This document shows, piece by piece, positions 8,677 to 18,578 of a stretch of 33,973 bases of DNA. The DNA lies in assembly GCA_002386525.1 (NCBI GenBank), contig DGIS01000025.1:78019-111991 (forward strand), read 5' to 3'. Made by a program: the position numbers and the translations under genes. Each line of letters opens with the position of its first letter. The stretch's first letter is position 1. The notes beneath the pieces were generated by a model. That model worked only from the letters and a program-made list of their open reading frames with translations, had not been told where the DNA came from and did no database searches. Source of the stretch: Sphingobacterium sp. UBA4616. Its GTDB lineage: Bacteria > Bacteroidota > Bacteroidia > Sphingobacteriales > Sphingobacteriaceae.

Positions 8677-9324
8677 CTAAAAAGACTCGACGTCCTGAAA
8701 AAGTGCTTCAAGCGTATCGATCAGCTTGGCAACATGCAGACCATCACATACCGCATGATGTACCTGTATAGCCAATGGCATAAGGGTCTTATCTCCTTCA
8801 ACCTTATATTTTCCAATCGTAAATGTCGGTGAAAAATAATTGCTAAAATCTGCAACATTAAGATTGAAACTATCAAAATGAATCCCGGGAAGAGCTGAAA
8901 TATTAAAATGGTTTTTTGGCGGTTTTTCTGGGAAAAAGAGCTTGTTATCACTGTATTTTTCAGCAACATGCTCGTATTCCTGCAGAAAAGAGGTAAAATT
9001 TTCCTGATATCCTATTGACAATGCAGAAAAAGTTTCGGCTTCTTTATGCAGTATTGTGTAAATAGGGTCAACCCTGTCCCAACAAATTAATTCGCTACCT
9101 CTCATTGCCATTTTGAATTCAGCATGTTGGTTCACAGCCCTCGAAAGGAGGTAAATCATGACAGGATAGAACTTATAACCGCGCATTTTTACAAATTGGA
9201 CCACCGCCGATATATCGAGCTTAACTGTAAGGCTAAAACCACATTTTACATCCCCACGGTAAATCTCGAAGTGCTCCCTTCGCTTCCAATTTGCTGTATC
9301 AATTGTTTGATATTTTGTATCCAT
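8677..9324 (-). CDS. cat: Type A chloramphenicol O-acetyltransferase-like protein
   Basis: A 215-residue protein from the ATG at 9324 (MDTKYQTID); a TTG three codons upstream is less likely. Length matches classical trimeric CAT (about 213-219). The catalytic motif IQVHHAVCDGLHV carries the HHxxxDG signature, with H190 as the presumed general base and structural D194. The DSFNLNV segment (S152 region) matches the part of CAT that supplies the transition-state Ser and acceptor pocket. The N-terminal IDTANWKRREHFEIY opening is also typical. Family knowledge: acetyl-CoA-dependent acetylation of the chloramphenicol 3-hydroxyl. Whether this chromosomal homologue confers resistance or acts on another alcohol cannot be decided by sequence. 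No mobile element is near it. Confidence 0.87.
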   Translation of the reverse strand: MDTKYQTIDTANWKRREHFEIYRGDVKCGFSLTVKLDISAVVQFVKMRGYKFYPVMIYLLSRAVNQHAEFKMAMRGSELICWDRVDPIYTILHKEAETFSALSIGYQENFTSFLQEYEHVAEKYSDNKLFFPEKPPKNHFNISALPGIHFDSFNLNVADFSNYFSPTFTIGKYKVEGDKTLMPLAIQVHHAVCDGLHVAKLIDTLEALFQDVESF

Positions 9325-9565
9325 TTTTATCAATTATCTAGCTAGTATTTATTTCCTCGTCGCTATAATGACTTAGACAGTCAATTTATCCGACAAAGAA
9401 CGCCTTTAAAAATATTCTATTTTTTTGGTTGCAACTAATTACGACAAGTTTCCAAAAGATGAAAATTTCATTTTGATACGATTGACTCCAATTTCCTATA
9501 TTGGAAGATGAATTCAAAAAGGTAAAATCGTTCCACGTATTTCTTCCAAATATAAAATATTTTTG

Positions 9566-9600
9566 CTGGTATCAATCAAAAACAATAGGATTGATACCAG
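9566..9600 (-). terminator. Perfect 12-bp inverted repeat after the rhamnosidase gene
   Basis: CTGGTATCAATC (9566-9577) and GATTGATACCAG (9589-9600) form a perfect 12-bp stem with an 11-nt loop. It begins 8 bp beyond the stop codon of the minus-strand GH78 gene, the position of a terminator. Downstream on the minus strand is CAAAAATATTTTATA, only a poor U-run, so termination strength is uncertain. Confidence 0.6.
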
Positions 9601-9607
9601 TAAAATG

Positions 9608-12244
9608 TTACTTGAGTTCCAATTCCAACCGGTGTTTACCAGCCTTCAATGCAATAATATTACCATTGCTTACATTATTTGGAGGATAAAATGTCGCCTT
9701 CGCATTTGGAGGTATCTGAACATCATATACAATCTTATTACCACTTAATTTCCAATGAGATAAAATTTTACCATAGGGTGATTCGTAAGAAATGGATGAT
9801 TCTTTCAATTCCTGAGGAAAAATAGGCTTCAACAGTATGTTTTTGAATCCAGGTTGTTCGGGATCAGGAAGAATCCCGCCGATAGATTTAAAAAACCAGC
9901 CACCAATTTCACCAAACATCATGTGGTTGTCCGAAATATCCCGAGTTGCTTTTAAATCCCAGTTCTCTAACAGTGTTGTCGCCCCATTGACAATCCACCA
10001 TCCCCAAGACGGATAGGTATCTTGTACCGCAACTTTATACGCGGTAATCCCATACCCGTTATCTTTCAATGCATTCAAGAGGGCTTTTGCTCCCAATACC
10101 CCTACGTCCAAGTGAAAGTGAGCCTCTTCAACTTTCCTATTTAGATTGGCCGCAACCCTCGCTTTCATTTCGTCAGGGACAACTCCCCAATAGAGCGGTA
10201 CACTCAATTCCGTCTGTGTTCCATTGTTATAAATTCCACTAGAAACATTCAAAAATCTCGCATTAATTGCCGCCTTGATTCTTTTGCTAAGTTGATCATA
10301 TTTTTGATGGTCTGCCGTTTTTCCGAACAACTTTGCAGCTGCAGCCAAAATGGTCGCATCAGCATAGAAATAAACAGATGACGTCAGTTCCAAATTGGAC
10401 TGAGCCTTAACTGGAACCCAATCTCCGCGTCCAAAAGTAGTAAGGCCTGAGGGGCTGATGCCGTCGACATAATCGACATAGCGTTTAATATTATCGTAGC
10501 ATTCTTCCAATGCACGCGGATCACCATAAAACTGATAGATCTGCCAAGGGATAATGGCGATGGTGCTTGTCCAGTCAAGACCATTCGCAGTACCATACCC
10601 CCATCCACCCGTTGGAATAATATCTGGTAATACGCCATTCTCGTGTTGCTCATCACGATGATCGGCCAGCCATTTTTCATAAACTGTAATACCGTCAAAA
10701 TTATACAGGGCAGTTTCAATCGCCAGGTGACCATCCCCTGTCCAACCATTTTTTTCGCGTTGCGGGCAGTCCGTAGGATACCCCAGCAAATTCGACAAAT
10801 AGGCATTGTTGGTCGCTTTCCATAGTTTGTTAATCAATTCCGAGGATGTTTTAAGCTGTCCGATAGGTTCAACATCGCTGTGCATAAAATAGGCAGTCAC
10901 AGCAGAATTATCCAAAGCTATCGCCGCGCTGCTGCTAACCTCGACATAACGAAAGCCTTTATAACCAAATTTAGCCATAAACTCATCATCGCGACCACTT
11001 AAGGTTAGTATATCCGTCTGAAATGGCTCGCTTTCCTTATCGCCAAGATAGTAAACATCGATATTGGACTGATCGAGTCGGCCATCAGACTGTAACCGTT
11101 CACCATGCTTAATACGCAGAACAGTACCCCTCGGCCCCTTTACCTGAATCCTTGTAATCCCCGCCATATTCTGCCCCATATCGAAAACATACGTACGGTG
11201 GTCAATCTTTGTGACTGATTTTGGTCTGAATACTTTTCCCAGTCGAATCGGAACCATTTGTTGAGAAACGATATAGGTAGATGGAGCAGTTCTATATTGA
11301 ACGGCCTGCCAGGCTGAATCTTCAAATTTTGGCATATCCCACCCGGGCATGTCAATTCGAGCATCGTAATGCTCACCCGTGTAAATATTGTTATAGATAA
11401 TTGGACCGGAAGCTGTTTTCCACTGCTTATCTGAAACGACCGTTTCCTGTGTGCCGTCTGTATACTCGATTTTAAGCTCCAAACAGAATGTTGGCCGATT
11501 TCGCCATGGGGCTTGATGAAAGTTCCATACCGCCAGCGGTTGATGATTATACCATCCATTTCCCAAAACGACGCCAATCGCGTTCGCACCTTGTTGAAGT
11601 TGTCCGGTAACATCCTCTACCACATACAGTGTTCGACGATCAAATCGCGTATACATGGGATCAAGACGGTGGTCTCCAATGCGCACGCCATTAATAGAAA
11701 GTTCATATAATCCGGCAGCAGCAACATAAGCACGAGCCGATTTTATTCGCTTCTTGGCAGTGAATTCAGTCCTAAAATACGGAGCGTTGCGCGCATTGAT
11801 ATCTTTATTGTCACTGATCCATTTTCCTGTCCAAAGATCCTTCCCCATCATTCCAGTCTCGAAAGATGCTATTGCTGAAACGCTGGAAATGCCGTCTCGG
11901 TCCCATACTTTAACTCGCCAAAAGTATTTTGTCCGCGGTTTTAACTCGGTACCATTATATTGCACCAACATCGCCGAACTTAGCTGCTTTCCACTGTCCC
12001 AATGCGCTTTTGCCCCGTGTAACAATGCAAGAGAATCTTGCCCTAAAAGAATCTGATAAGCTTGTTGTAAAGCGTCCCTTCGCTGGTCTTCAAGGCGCCA
12101 GCTTAGTCTCGGACGGGATGGGTCAATGCCTAGCGGATTGACCAGATGTTCGCATGTCAACTGTACAGCAGTGCAGTTATTCTTAGATTGTGCATATGCA
12201 GTACATGCCATACACAATAGTATTGTCAATAAAATCCTACGCAT
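9608..12244 (-). CDS. Secreted alpha-L-rhamnosidase, glycoside hydrolase family 78
   Basis: An 878-residue protein with a Sec signal peptide (MRRILLTILLCMACTAYAQ, cleavage likely after AYA). The domains follow the GH78 order: an N-terminal fibronectin-like region (about 25-130), the Bac_rhamnosid N-terminal beta domains (about 135-440), an (alpha/alpha)6 catalytic barrel (about 450-790) and a C-terminal beta-sandwich. The catalytic signature YPTDCPQREKNGWTGDGH lies near residues 489-506 with D492 and E497; W and H-rich loops such as YPSWGWWIVNGATT and NHMMFGEIGGWFF near the C-terminal side are also characteristic. It hydrolyses terminal alpha-L-rhamnose from plant or bacterial glycans, presumably in the periplasm. 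It stands alone: no SusC/SusD pair or sigma/anti-sigma genes adjoin it. Confidence 0.94.
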   Translation of the reverse strand: MRRILLTILLCMACTAYAQSKNNCTAVQLTCEHLVNPLGIDPSRPRLSWRLEDQRRDALQQAYQILLGQDSLALLHGAKAHWDSGKQLSSAMLVQYNGTELKPRTKYFWRVKVWDRDGISSVSAIASFETGMMGKDLWTGKWISDNKDINARNAPYFRTEFTAKKRIKSARAYVAAAGLYELSINGVRIGDHRLDPMYTRFDRRTLYVVEDVTGQLQQGANAIGVVLGNGWYNHQPLAVWNFHQAPWRNRPTFCLELKIEYTDGTQETVVSDKQWKTASGPIIYNNIYTGEHYDARIDMPGWDMPKFEDSAWQAVQYRTAPSTYIVSQQMVPIRLGKVFRPKSVTKIDHRTYVFDMGQNMAGITRIQVKGPRGTVLRIKHGERLQSDGRLDQSNIDVYYLGDKESEPFQTDILTLSGRDDEFMAKFGYKGFRYVEVSSSAAIALDNSAVTAYFMHSDVEPIGQLKTSSELINKLWKATNNAYLSNLLGYPTDCPQREKNGWTGDGHLAIETALYNFDGITVYEKWLADHRDEQHENGVLPDIIPTGGWGYGTANGLDWTSTIAIIPWQIYQFYGDPRALEECYDNIKRYVDYVDGISPSGLTTFGRGDWVPVKAQSNLELTSSVYFYADATILAAAAKLFGKTADHQKYDQLSKRIKAAINARFLNVSSGIYNNGTQTELSVPLYWGVVPDEMKARVAANLNRKVEEAHFHLDVGVLGAKALLNALKDNGYGITAYKVAVQDTYPSWGWWIVNGATTLLENWDLKATRDISDNHMMFGEIGGWFFKSIGGILPDPEQPGFKNILLKPIFPQELKESSISYESPYGKILSHWKLSGNKIVYDVQIPPNAKATFYPPNNVSNGNIIALKAGKHRLELELK

Positions 12245-12370
12245 TAAAGGGTATAATTGTCGGTAACTGTTAAATTGTTTTAGCTGATTAAAAAACGAAT
12301 ATATTAAATATTTCCCAAATCGCGACCTGCACTTTCCTGATCTATCTGTGAGGCATTTAAATTAAAATTC

Positions 12371-12402
12371 TTGCAACTTTCACAAAAATAATACTATCTT
12401 CG
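12371..12402 (+). promoter_or_regulatory. Probable thi operon promoter (Bacteroidota -33/-7 type)
   Basis: TTG at 12371-12373 and TATCTTCG at 12395-12402 are separated by 21 bp. The second matches the Bacteroidota -7 consensus TAnnTTTG with one mismatch. A transcript from here would start at about 12406-12409, exactly where the riboswitch P1 strand (AACTTT) begins, which supports the assignment. Confidence 0.55.
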
Positions 12403-12406
12403 TTTT

Positions 12407-12487
12407 AACTTTAGGGGTGTCTGCTTGTGCAGGCTGAGATTTTACCCTTAGAACCTGATCCGGATCATACTGGCGTAGGGAAAAGTG
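12407..12487 (+). promoter_or_regulatory. TPP (thiamine pyrophosphate) riboswitch aptamer
   Basis: The thi-box signature is complete: GGGGTG at 12414-12419, GCTGAGAT at about 12433-12440, ACCC, then GAACCTGATCCGGATCAT and TGGCGTAGGGAAA to 12484. P1 is closed by 12408-12412 with 12482-12486. A short stem CTGC/GCAG forms the variable arm. The aptamer precedes thiS by about 70 nt. Family knowledge: TPP binding stabilises P1 and shuts off thiamine genes. There is no U-run terminator between aptamer and thiS, so control is probably translational; the pairing partners are given under the expression platform. Confidence 0.96.
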
Positions 12488-12524
12488 AGCTGTCTAACAG
12501 GTGCATTGCTGTACCTTCGTGTAG

Positions 12525-12561
12525 CCATTCCTAAAGTTTAACCAAAAAAATTAAGGAATGG
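12525..12561 (+). promoter_or_regulatory. Expression platform: hairpin covering the thiS start codon
   Basis: CCATTCCT (12525-12532) is perfectly complementary to AGGAATGG (12554-12561), which includes the AGGA and the thiS ATG (12558-12560). The same first strand, CATTCCTAAAGTT (12526-12538), can alternatively pair over 13 positions, including two G-U pairs, with AACTTTAGGGGTG (12407-12419), which belongs to P1 and the conserved GGGGTG of the aptamer. The two pairings exclude one another. This fits a sequestor/anti-sequestor switch in which TPP binding frees the sequestor to block thiS translation. The pairings are seen; the switching is inferred. Confidence 0.75.
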
Positions 12562-12764
12562 AACTTACAATAAACCATCAAATTCGATTTTTCGACCCCG
12601 CCCCTCTTTCACTTGAGGAACTATTGGTCTTGGAATTATCTGGCAAAACCCAAGGTGTTGCCGCTGCCATCAACAACCATGTTATACCCAAGGAAGATTG
12701 GGCTACAACAACACTCAATCCTCACGATCAAATCATCTTAATAACCGCATCGCAAGGCGGATAA
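12558..12764 (+). CDS. thiS: Sulfur-carrier protein ThiS
   Basis: A 68-residue ubiquitin-like protein, the usual ThiS length, ending in the required Gly-Gly (ITASQGG). The body shows the family pattern MELTINHQ..., the hydrophobic core around LEELLVLEL, GVAAAINNHVIPKEDWATTTL and the final HDQIILITASQGG. ThiF adenylates the C-terminal carboxylate and sulfur is transferred to it; ThiS-thiocarboxylate then gives sulfur to ThiG for the thiazole ring. It is the first gene of the thi operon and its start codon can be masked by the leader hairpin. A 6-bp hairpin (12765-12770/12776-12781) follows in the 45-bp gap before thiC. Confidence 0.95.
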   Translation: MELTINHQIRFFDPAPLSLEELLVLELSGKTQGVAAAINNHVIPKEDWATTTLNPHDQIILITASQGG

Positions 12765-12767
12765 TGA

Positions 12768-15238
<2,471 letters not shown>

Positions 15239-15812
15239 CTGCACAGAAAGATAATATTTTAAAGGCTCTTGATGCTGGTGTCAAATGGATACAAGTTAGG
15301 TGGAAAGGAGCTCGCCAAGAGCATGTTTACAGATTGGCAGAAGAGATCAAAAACGTGTGTTCGCTATACGGCGCCACCTGTATCATCAATGATCATCCTA
15401 GACTTGCAGCGGCTGTAGACGCAGACGGCGTACATCTCGGACTGGAGGACGGCAGTATCGCTTCGGCAAGGAAGCTATTGGGGCCAGGAAAAATAATCGG
15501 CGGTACTGCCAATAGCTTTACAGATGTAAATCAAAGAATAACCGAAAATTGTGACTATATCGGGCTTGGACCATTCCGATTTACGACGACAAAACAAAAA
15601 CTAAGTCCCGTATTGGGGCTTGACGGATATGAAAATATCATTAGGCAGGTCAGACGAGAAGGGTTATCCCCTATCCCGATATTCGCGATAGGCGGTATAG
15701 CCCACCTCGAAGACATTCAACAGCTATTACAAACTGGAGTTTATGGAATTGCACTTTCCGCTCGTATAACCCATAATCCAGCAATCGTTTCATCAATCAA
15801 CAAAATTTTAAT

Positions 15813-16583
15813 ATGAGCAATTTAACCATAGCCGATCGCGTATTTGAATCCAGGTTATTTTTGGGTACGGGCAAGTTCGGCAATCTCACAGAAATGAGCC
15901 ATGCCATTGAATCTTCGGCTTCCCAGTTGGTTACCGTGGCCCTCAAACGCATCGATCAGAACACCGTAGACGATAATATCCTGAATGCCCTCCATCTGAA
16001 AAATATTCATTTGCTTCCCAATACCTCGGGAGCACGTACTGCTCAAGAAGCGGTACTCGCAGCCCAACTTGCACGAGAGGCTTTGGAAACAAACTGGGTA
16101 AAGTTGGAAATTCATCCCGATCCTCGCTATCTATTGCCTGATCCCATTGAAACCTTACGCGCAACTGAATCGTTGGCCAAATTGGGGTTCGTCGTCATGC
16201 CATATATCCATGCAGATCCAGTACTTTGTAAAAGGCTGGAAAATGCAGGCACAGCAGCAGTTATGCCTCTAGGTGCTCCTATTGGCAGTAATAAAGGACT
16301 TCGTACTTTGGACTTTCTTGAAATTATCATTGAACAAAGTAACGTACCCGTCGTTATAGATGCTGGCATCGGAGCGCCTTCCGATGCCGCCAAAGCTATG
16401 GAAATCGGAGCAGACGCTGTTTTAGTGAATACGGCAATTGCCATTTCCAATAACCCCGTACGCATGGCCGCAGCATTCAAAGAAGCGGTTACAGCTGGAC
16501 GAAGAGCCTATGAGGCCGGCTTAGGAAAGGTCGGAGCACATGCCGTCGCTTCGAGCCCGTTAACTTCATTTTTGTTAGACTAA
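15813..16583 (+). CDS. thiG: Thiazole synthase ThiG
   Basis: A 256-residue TIM-barrel enzyme that builds the thiazole ring from deoxyxylulose 5-phosphate, dehydroglycine and ThiS-thiocarboxylate. The Schiff-base lysine is K97 in [10 protein letters not shown]. Other conserved segments are [60 protein letters not shown] and [11 protein letters not shown]. The length equals the family norm. The start overlaps the thiE stop by 4 bp, and thiH follows after 10 bp. The imine partner comes from ThiH (tyrosine lyase), so no ThiO is needed. Confidence 0.98.
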   Translation: MSNLTIADRVFESRLFLGTGKFGNLTEMSHAIESSASQLVTVALKRIDQNTVDDNILNALHLKNIHLLPNTSGARTAQEAVLAAQLAREALETNWVKLEIHPDPRYLLPDPIETLRATESLAKLGFVVMPYIHADPVLCKRLENAGTAAVMPLGAPIGSNKGLRTLDFLEIIIEQSNVPVVIDAGIGAPSDAAKAMEIGADAVLVNTAIAISNNPVRMAAAFKEAVTAGRRAYEAGLGKVGAHAVASSPLTSFLLD

Positions 16584-16593
16584 TCATTGCATT

Positions 16594-17718
16594 ATGACCG
16601 ATTTTAAAATGCTTTTCAATCAATACTCCTGGGATGAAATCCAAATGCAAATTTACAGCACCACAGATCGGGATGTACAGCATGTGCTAAATAAGGATCA
16701 TTTGACCCTATATGATTTTGGCACACTTACCGCTCCGGCAGCGGCTCCATATCTGGAACAAATGGCTCAAAAGACACAACAACTCACACAGCGCCGATTC
16801 GGCAAAACTATTCAGCTGTATGCTCCCCTTTACCTCAGCAATGAGTGCCAAAATATTTGCACTTATTGTGGTTTCAGCATGGACAACAAAATCAGGCGAA
16901 AGACGCTCAGCGATACCGAGTTGTTACTGGAAGCGATGGCACTTAAATCTATGGGAGTCAACCATATCCTCCTCGTTAGCGGAGAAGCTAACAAAACTGT
17001 TGAAATCAATTATTTCCTACATGCTATTCAACTTCTAAAGTCCCATTTTTCCCAGATATCCATTGAGGTACAACCGTTGGAACAATCCGAGTACGAGTTA
17101 TTGCATGCCGCTGGCGTATATGCCATCTTGGTTTATCAGGAGACATACCACCGGGAAGTTTATAAGCAATATCATCCCAAAGGAAAAAAGTCAAATTTTG
17201 ATTATCGTTTGGATACACCTGATCGTATAGGCCGGGCAGGCATCCATAAAATCGGATTGGGTGTATTACTGGGGCTCGAAGACTGGCGGGTGGACAGTTT
17301 CTTTACCACCGCACACATTGCTTATTTACAAAAACATTATTGGCAGACTCGTTATTCAATTTCCTTTCCACGGCTGCGTCCAGCTGCTGGCTCTGTGGCA
17401 CCAAATTTTCATTTGGCCGACCGCGATCTACTGCAGCTGATCTGTGCATATCGCCTGTGGAATGAAAATTTGGAAATCTCTATTTCCACAAGGGAAAACG
17501 AAACTTTTAGAGATCATATTATACCCATTGGAGTAACGACGATGAGCGCTGCATCAAAAACAAATCCCGGGGGCTATGTTGTCGATCCACAAGCTTTAGA
17601 ACAATTTGAAGTAAGCGATGAAAGGGATATGGAAACAATAAAAAATCAAATCCGAAAAATGGGATACTCGCCGGTAATGAAAGACTGGGAAACCAATTTC
17701 GCTGGCATAGTACGTTAA
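16594..17718 (+). CDS. thiH: 2-iminoacetate synthase ThiH (radical SAM tyrosine lyase)
   Basis: A 374-residue radical-SAM enzyme that cleaves tyrosine to dehydroglycine (2-iminoacetate) and p-cresol for the thiazole ring. The cluster motif is C85-Q-N-I-C89-T-Y-C92 (CxxxCxxC). Other family segments: LYAPLYLSNECQN, GVNHILLVSGEANK, QPLEQSEYELL, VYQETYHREVYKQYHPKGKK, DRIGRAGIHKIGLGVLLGL and SISFPRLRPA. Use of ThiH instead of ThiO is typical of anaerobic or facultative lineages and of Bacteroidota. It lies 10 bp after thiG and 4 bp before thiF. Confidence 0.97.
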   Translation: MTDFKMLFNQYSWDEIQMQIYSTTDRDVQHVLNKDHLTLYDFGTLTAPAAAPYLEQMAQKTQQLTQRRFGKTIQLYAPLYLSNECQNICTYCGFSMDNKIRRKTLSDTELLLEAMALKSMGVNHILLVSGEANKTVEINYFLHAIQLLKSHFSQISIEVQPLEQSEYELLHAAGVYAILVYQETYHREVYKQYHPKGKKSNFDYRLDTPDRIGRAGIHKIGLGVLLGLEDWRVDSFFTTAHIAYLQKHYWQTRYSISFPRLRPAAGSVAPNFHLADRDLLQLICAYRLWNENLEISISTRENETFRDHIIPIGVTTMSAASKTNPGGYVVDPQALEQFEVSDERDMETIKNQIRKMGYSPVMKDWETNFAGIVR

Positions 17719-17722
17719 ATAC

Positions 17723-18433
17723 ATGAAAAAAGATAACATTTTTGAGCGCTATAGCCGGCAGATTTTTATCGATGAAATTGGCGTCTCCGGACAACGAAAA
17801 ATCATGAATGCCAAGGTATTGATTGTTGGCGCGGGGGGGCTAGGGAGTCCCGTCCTTCAATATTTAGCCGCTGCAGGTATAGGTAAACTTGGCCTGGCTG
17901 ATTTTGACCACGTTGAACTCCACAATTTAAATAGACAGATCATTCACTCCGAAAACAACATTCACAAAACGAAAACTGAAAGTGCCCACGACTATATTCG
18001 AGAGCATAATAGTACGATTGATTTTCATACCGTTCCGGTAAAAATAGAACCCCACAACGCAGCTGCTATTCTTGCTCCCTATCAAATAATAGTAGATTGC
18101 TCGGATAACTTCACGACGCGTTACCTCCTGAATCAAATCTGCTTGCAACTCGATAAACCCTTGGTATATGGGAGCATATACGGCTTTGAAGGACAGCTGG
18201 CAGTTTTTAACTTTGAAGGCAGTAAAAACCTGTTGGATATCTTTCCCCCCCCCCCAAACCCCGATCAGGTTCCAAATTGCGATAAAAATGGAGTACTTGG
18301 CCCACTACCAGGGATCATAGGTAGCATGATGGCTATGCAAGTACTCAAAATAATAACCGGTTTACCTGTAGACAGCAACCAGTTAACCATTATCGATACC
18401 TTGCATTGGCGGTTTTCTAAACTTTCATTCTAA
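17723..18433 (+). CDS. thiF: ThiS adenylyltransferase ThiF (MoeB/E1-like), without zinc cysteines
   Basis: A 236-residue E1-like enzyme that adenylates the ThiS C-terminus. It shows ERYSRQIFIDEIG, the nucleotide loop VGAGGLGSPV (35-44), D60, the LNRQI motif around 68-73 and CSDNF (126-130). C186 in VPNCDKNGVLG lies where E. coli ThiF Cys184 forms the ThiS linkage. There are only three Cys in the protein and neither CxxC zinc pair is present, and no rhodanese domain follows. Codons 174-178 include an 11-base C run (18245-18255) encoding FPPPP, a spot prone to slippage or sequencing error; the frame reads through correctly here. It is the last gene of the thi operon, 4 bp after thiH. Confidence 0.92.
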   Translation: MKKDNIFERYSRQIFIDEIGVSGQRKIMNAKVLIVGAGGLGSPVLQYLAAAGIGKLGLADFDHVELHNLNRQIIHSENNIHKTKTESAHDYIREHNSTIDFHTVPVKIEPHNAAAILAPYQIIVDCSDNFTTRYLLNQICLQLDKPLVYGSIYGFEGQLAVFNFEGSKNLLDIFPPPPNPDQVPNCDKNGVLGPLPGIIGSMMAMQVLKIITGLPVDSNQLTIIDTLHWRFSKLSF

Positions 18434-18578
18434 CGGTCGATCCTAAACGGTATTCCATAAATGGGTTAGAGGGATTCACGAGCGCTCAAAAATTTATTTA
18501 AAACAACTGTGCACAAACAAATTTTGCTAATTTTAGTTTATATATTAGCAAGCTTAAATGTCAACTATACAATCCGGA

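Noticed and set aside
9501..9748. Two overlapping short plus-strand frames near the rhamnosidase terminator
   Set aside because: They run through a perfect inverted repeat and into the antisense of the GH78 3' end; composition is not protein-like.
11140..11613. 157-codon open frame overlapping the rhamnosidase gene in another frame of the same strand
   Set aside because: The main frame here encodes conserved GH78 beta domains; the alternative translation is low-complexity shadow without family resemblance.
12245..12370. Search for further regulatory elements between the rhamnosidase start and the thi promoter
   Set aside because: Only AT-rich sequence with partial promoter-like words for the minus-strand gene; nothing specific enough to call.
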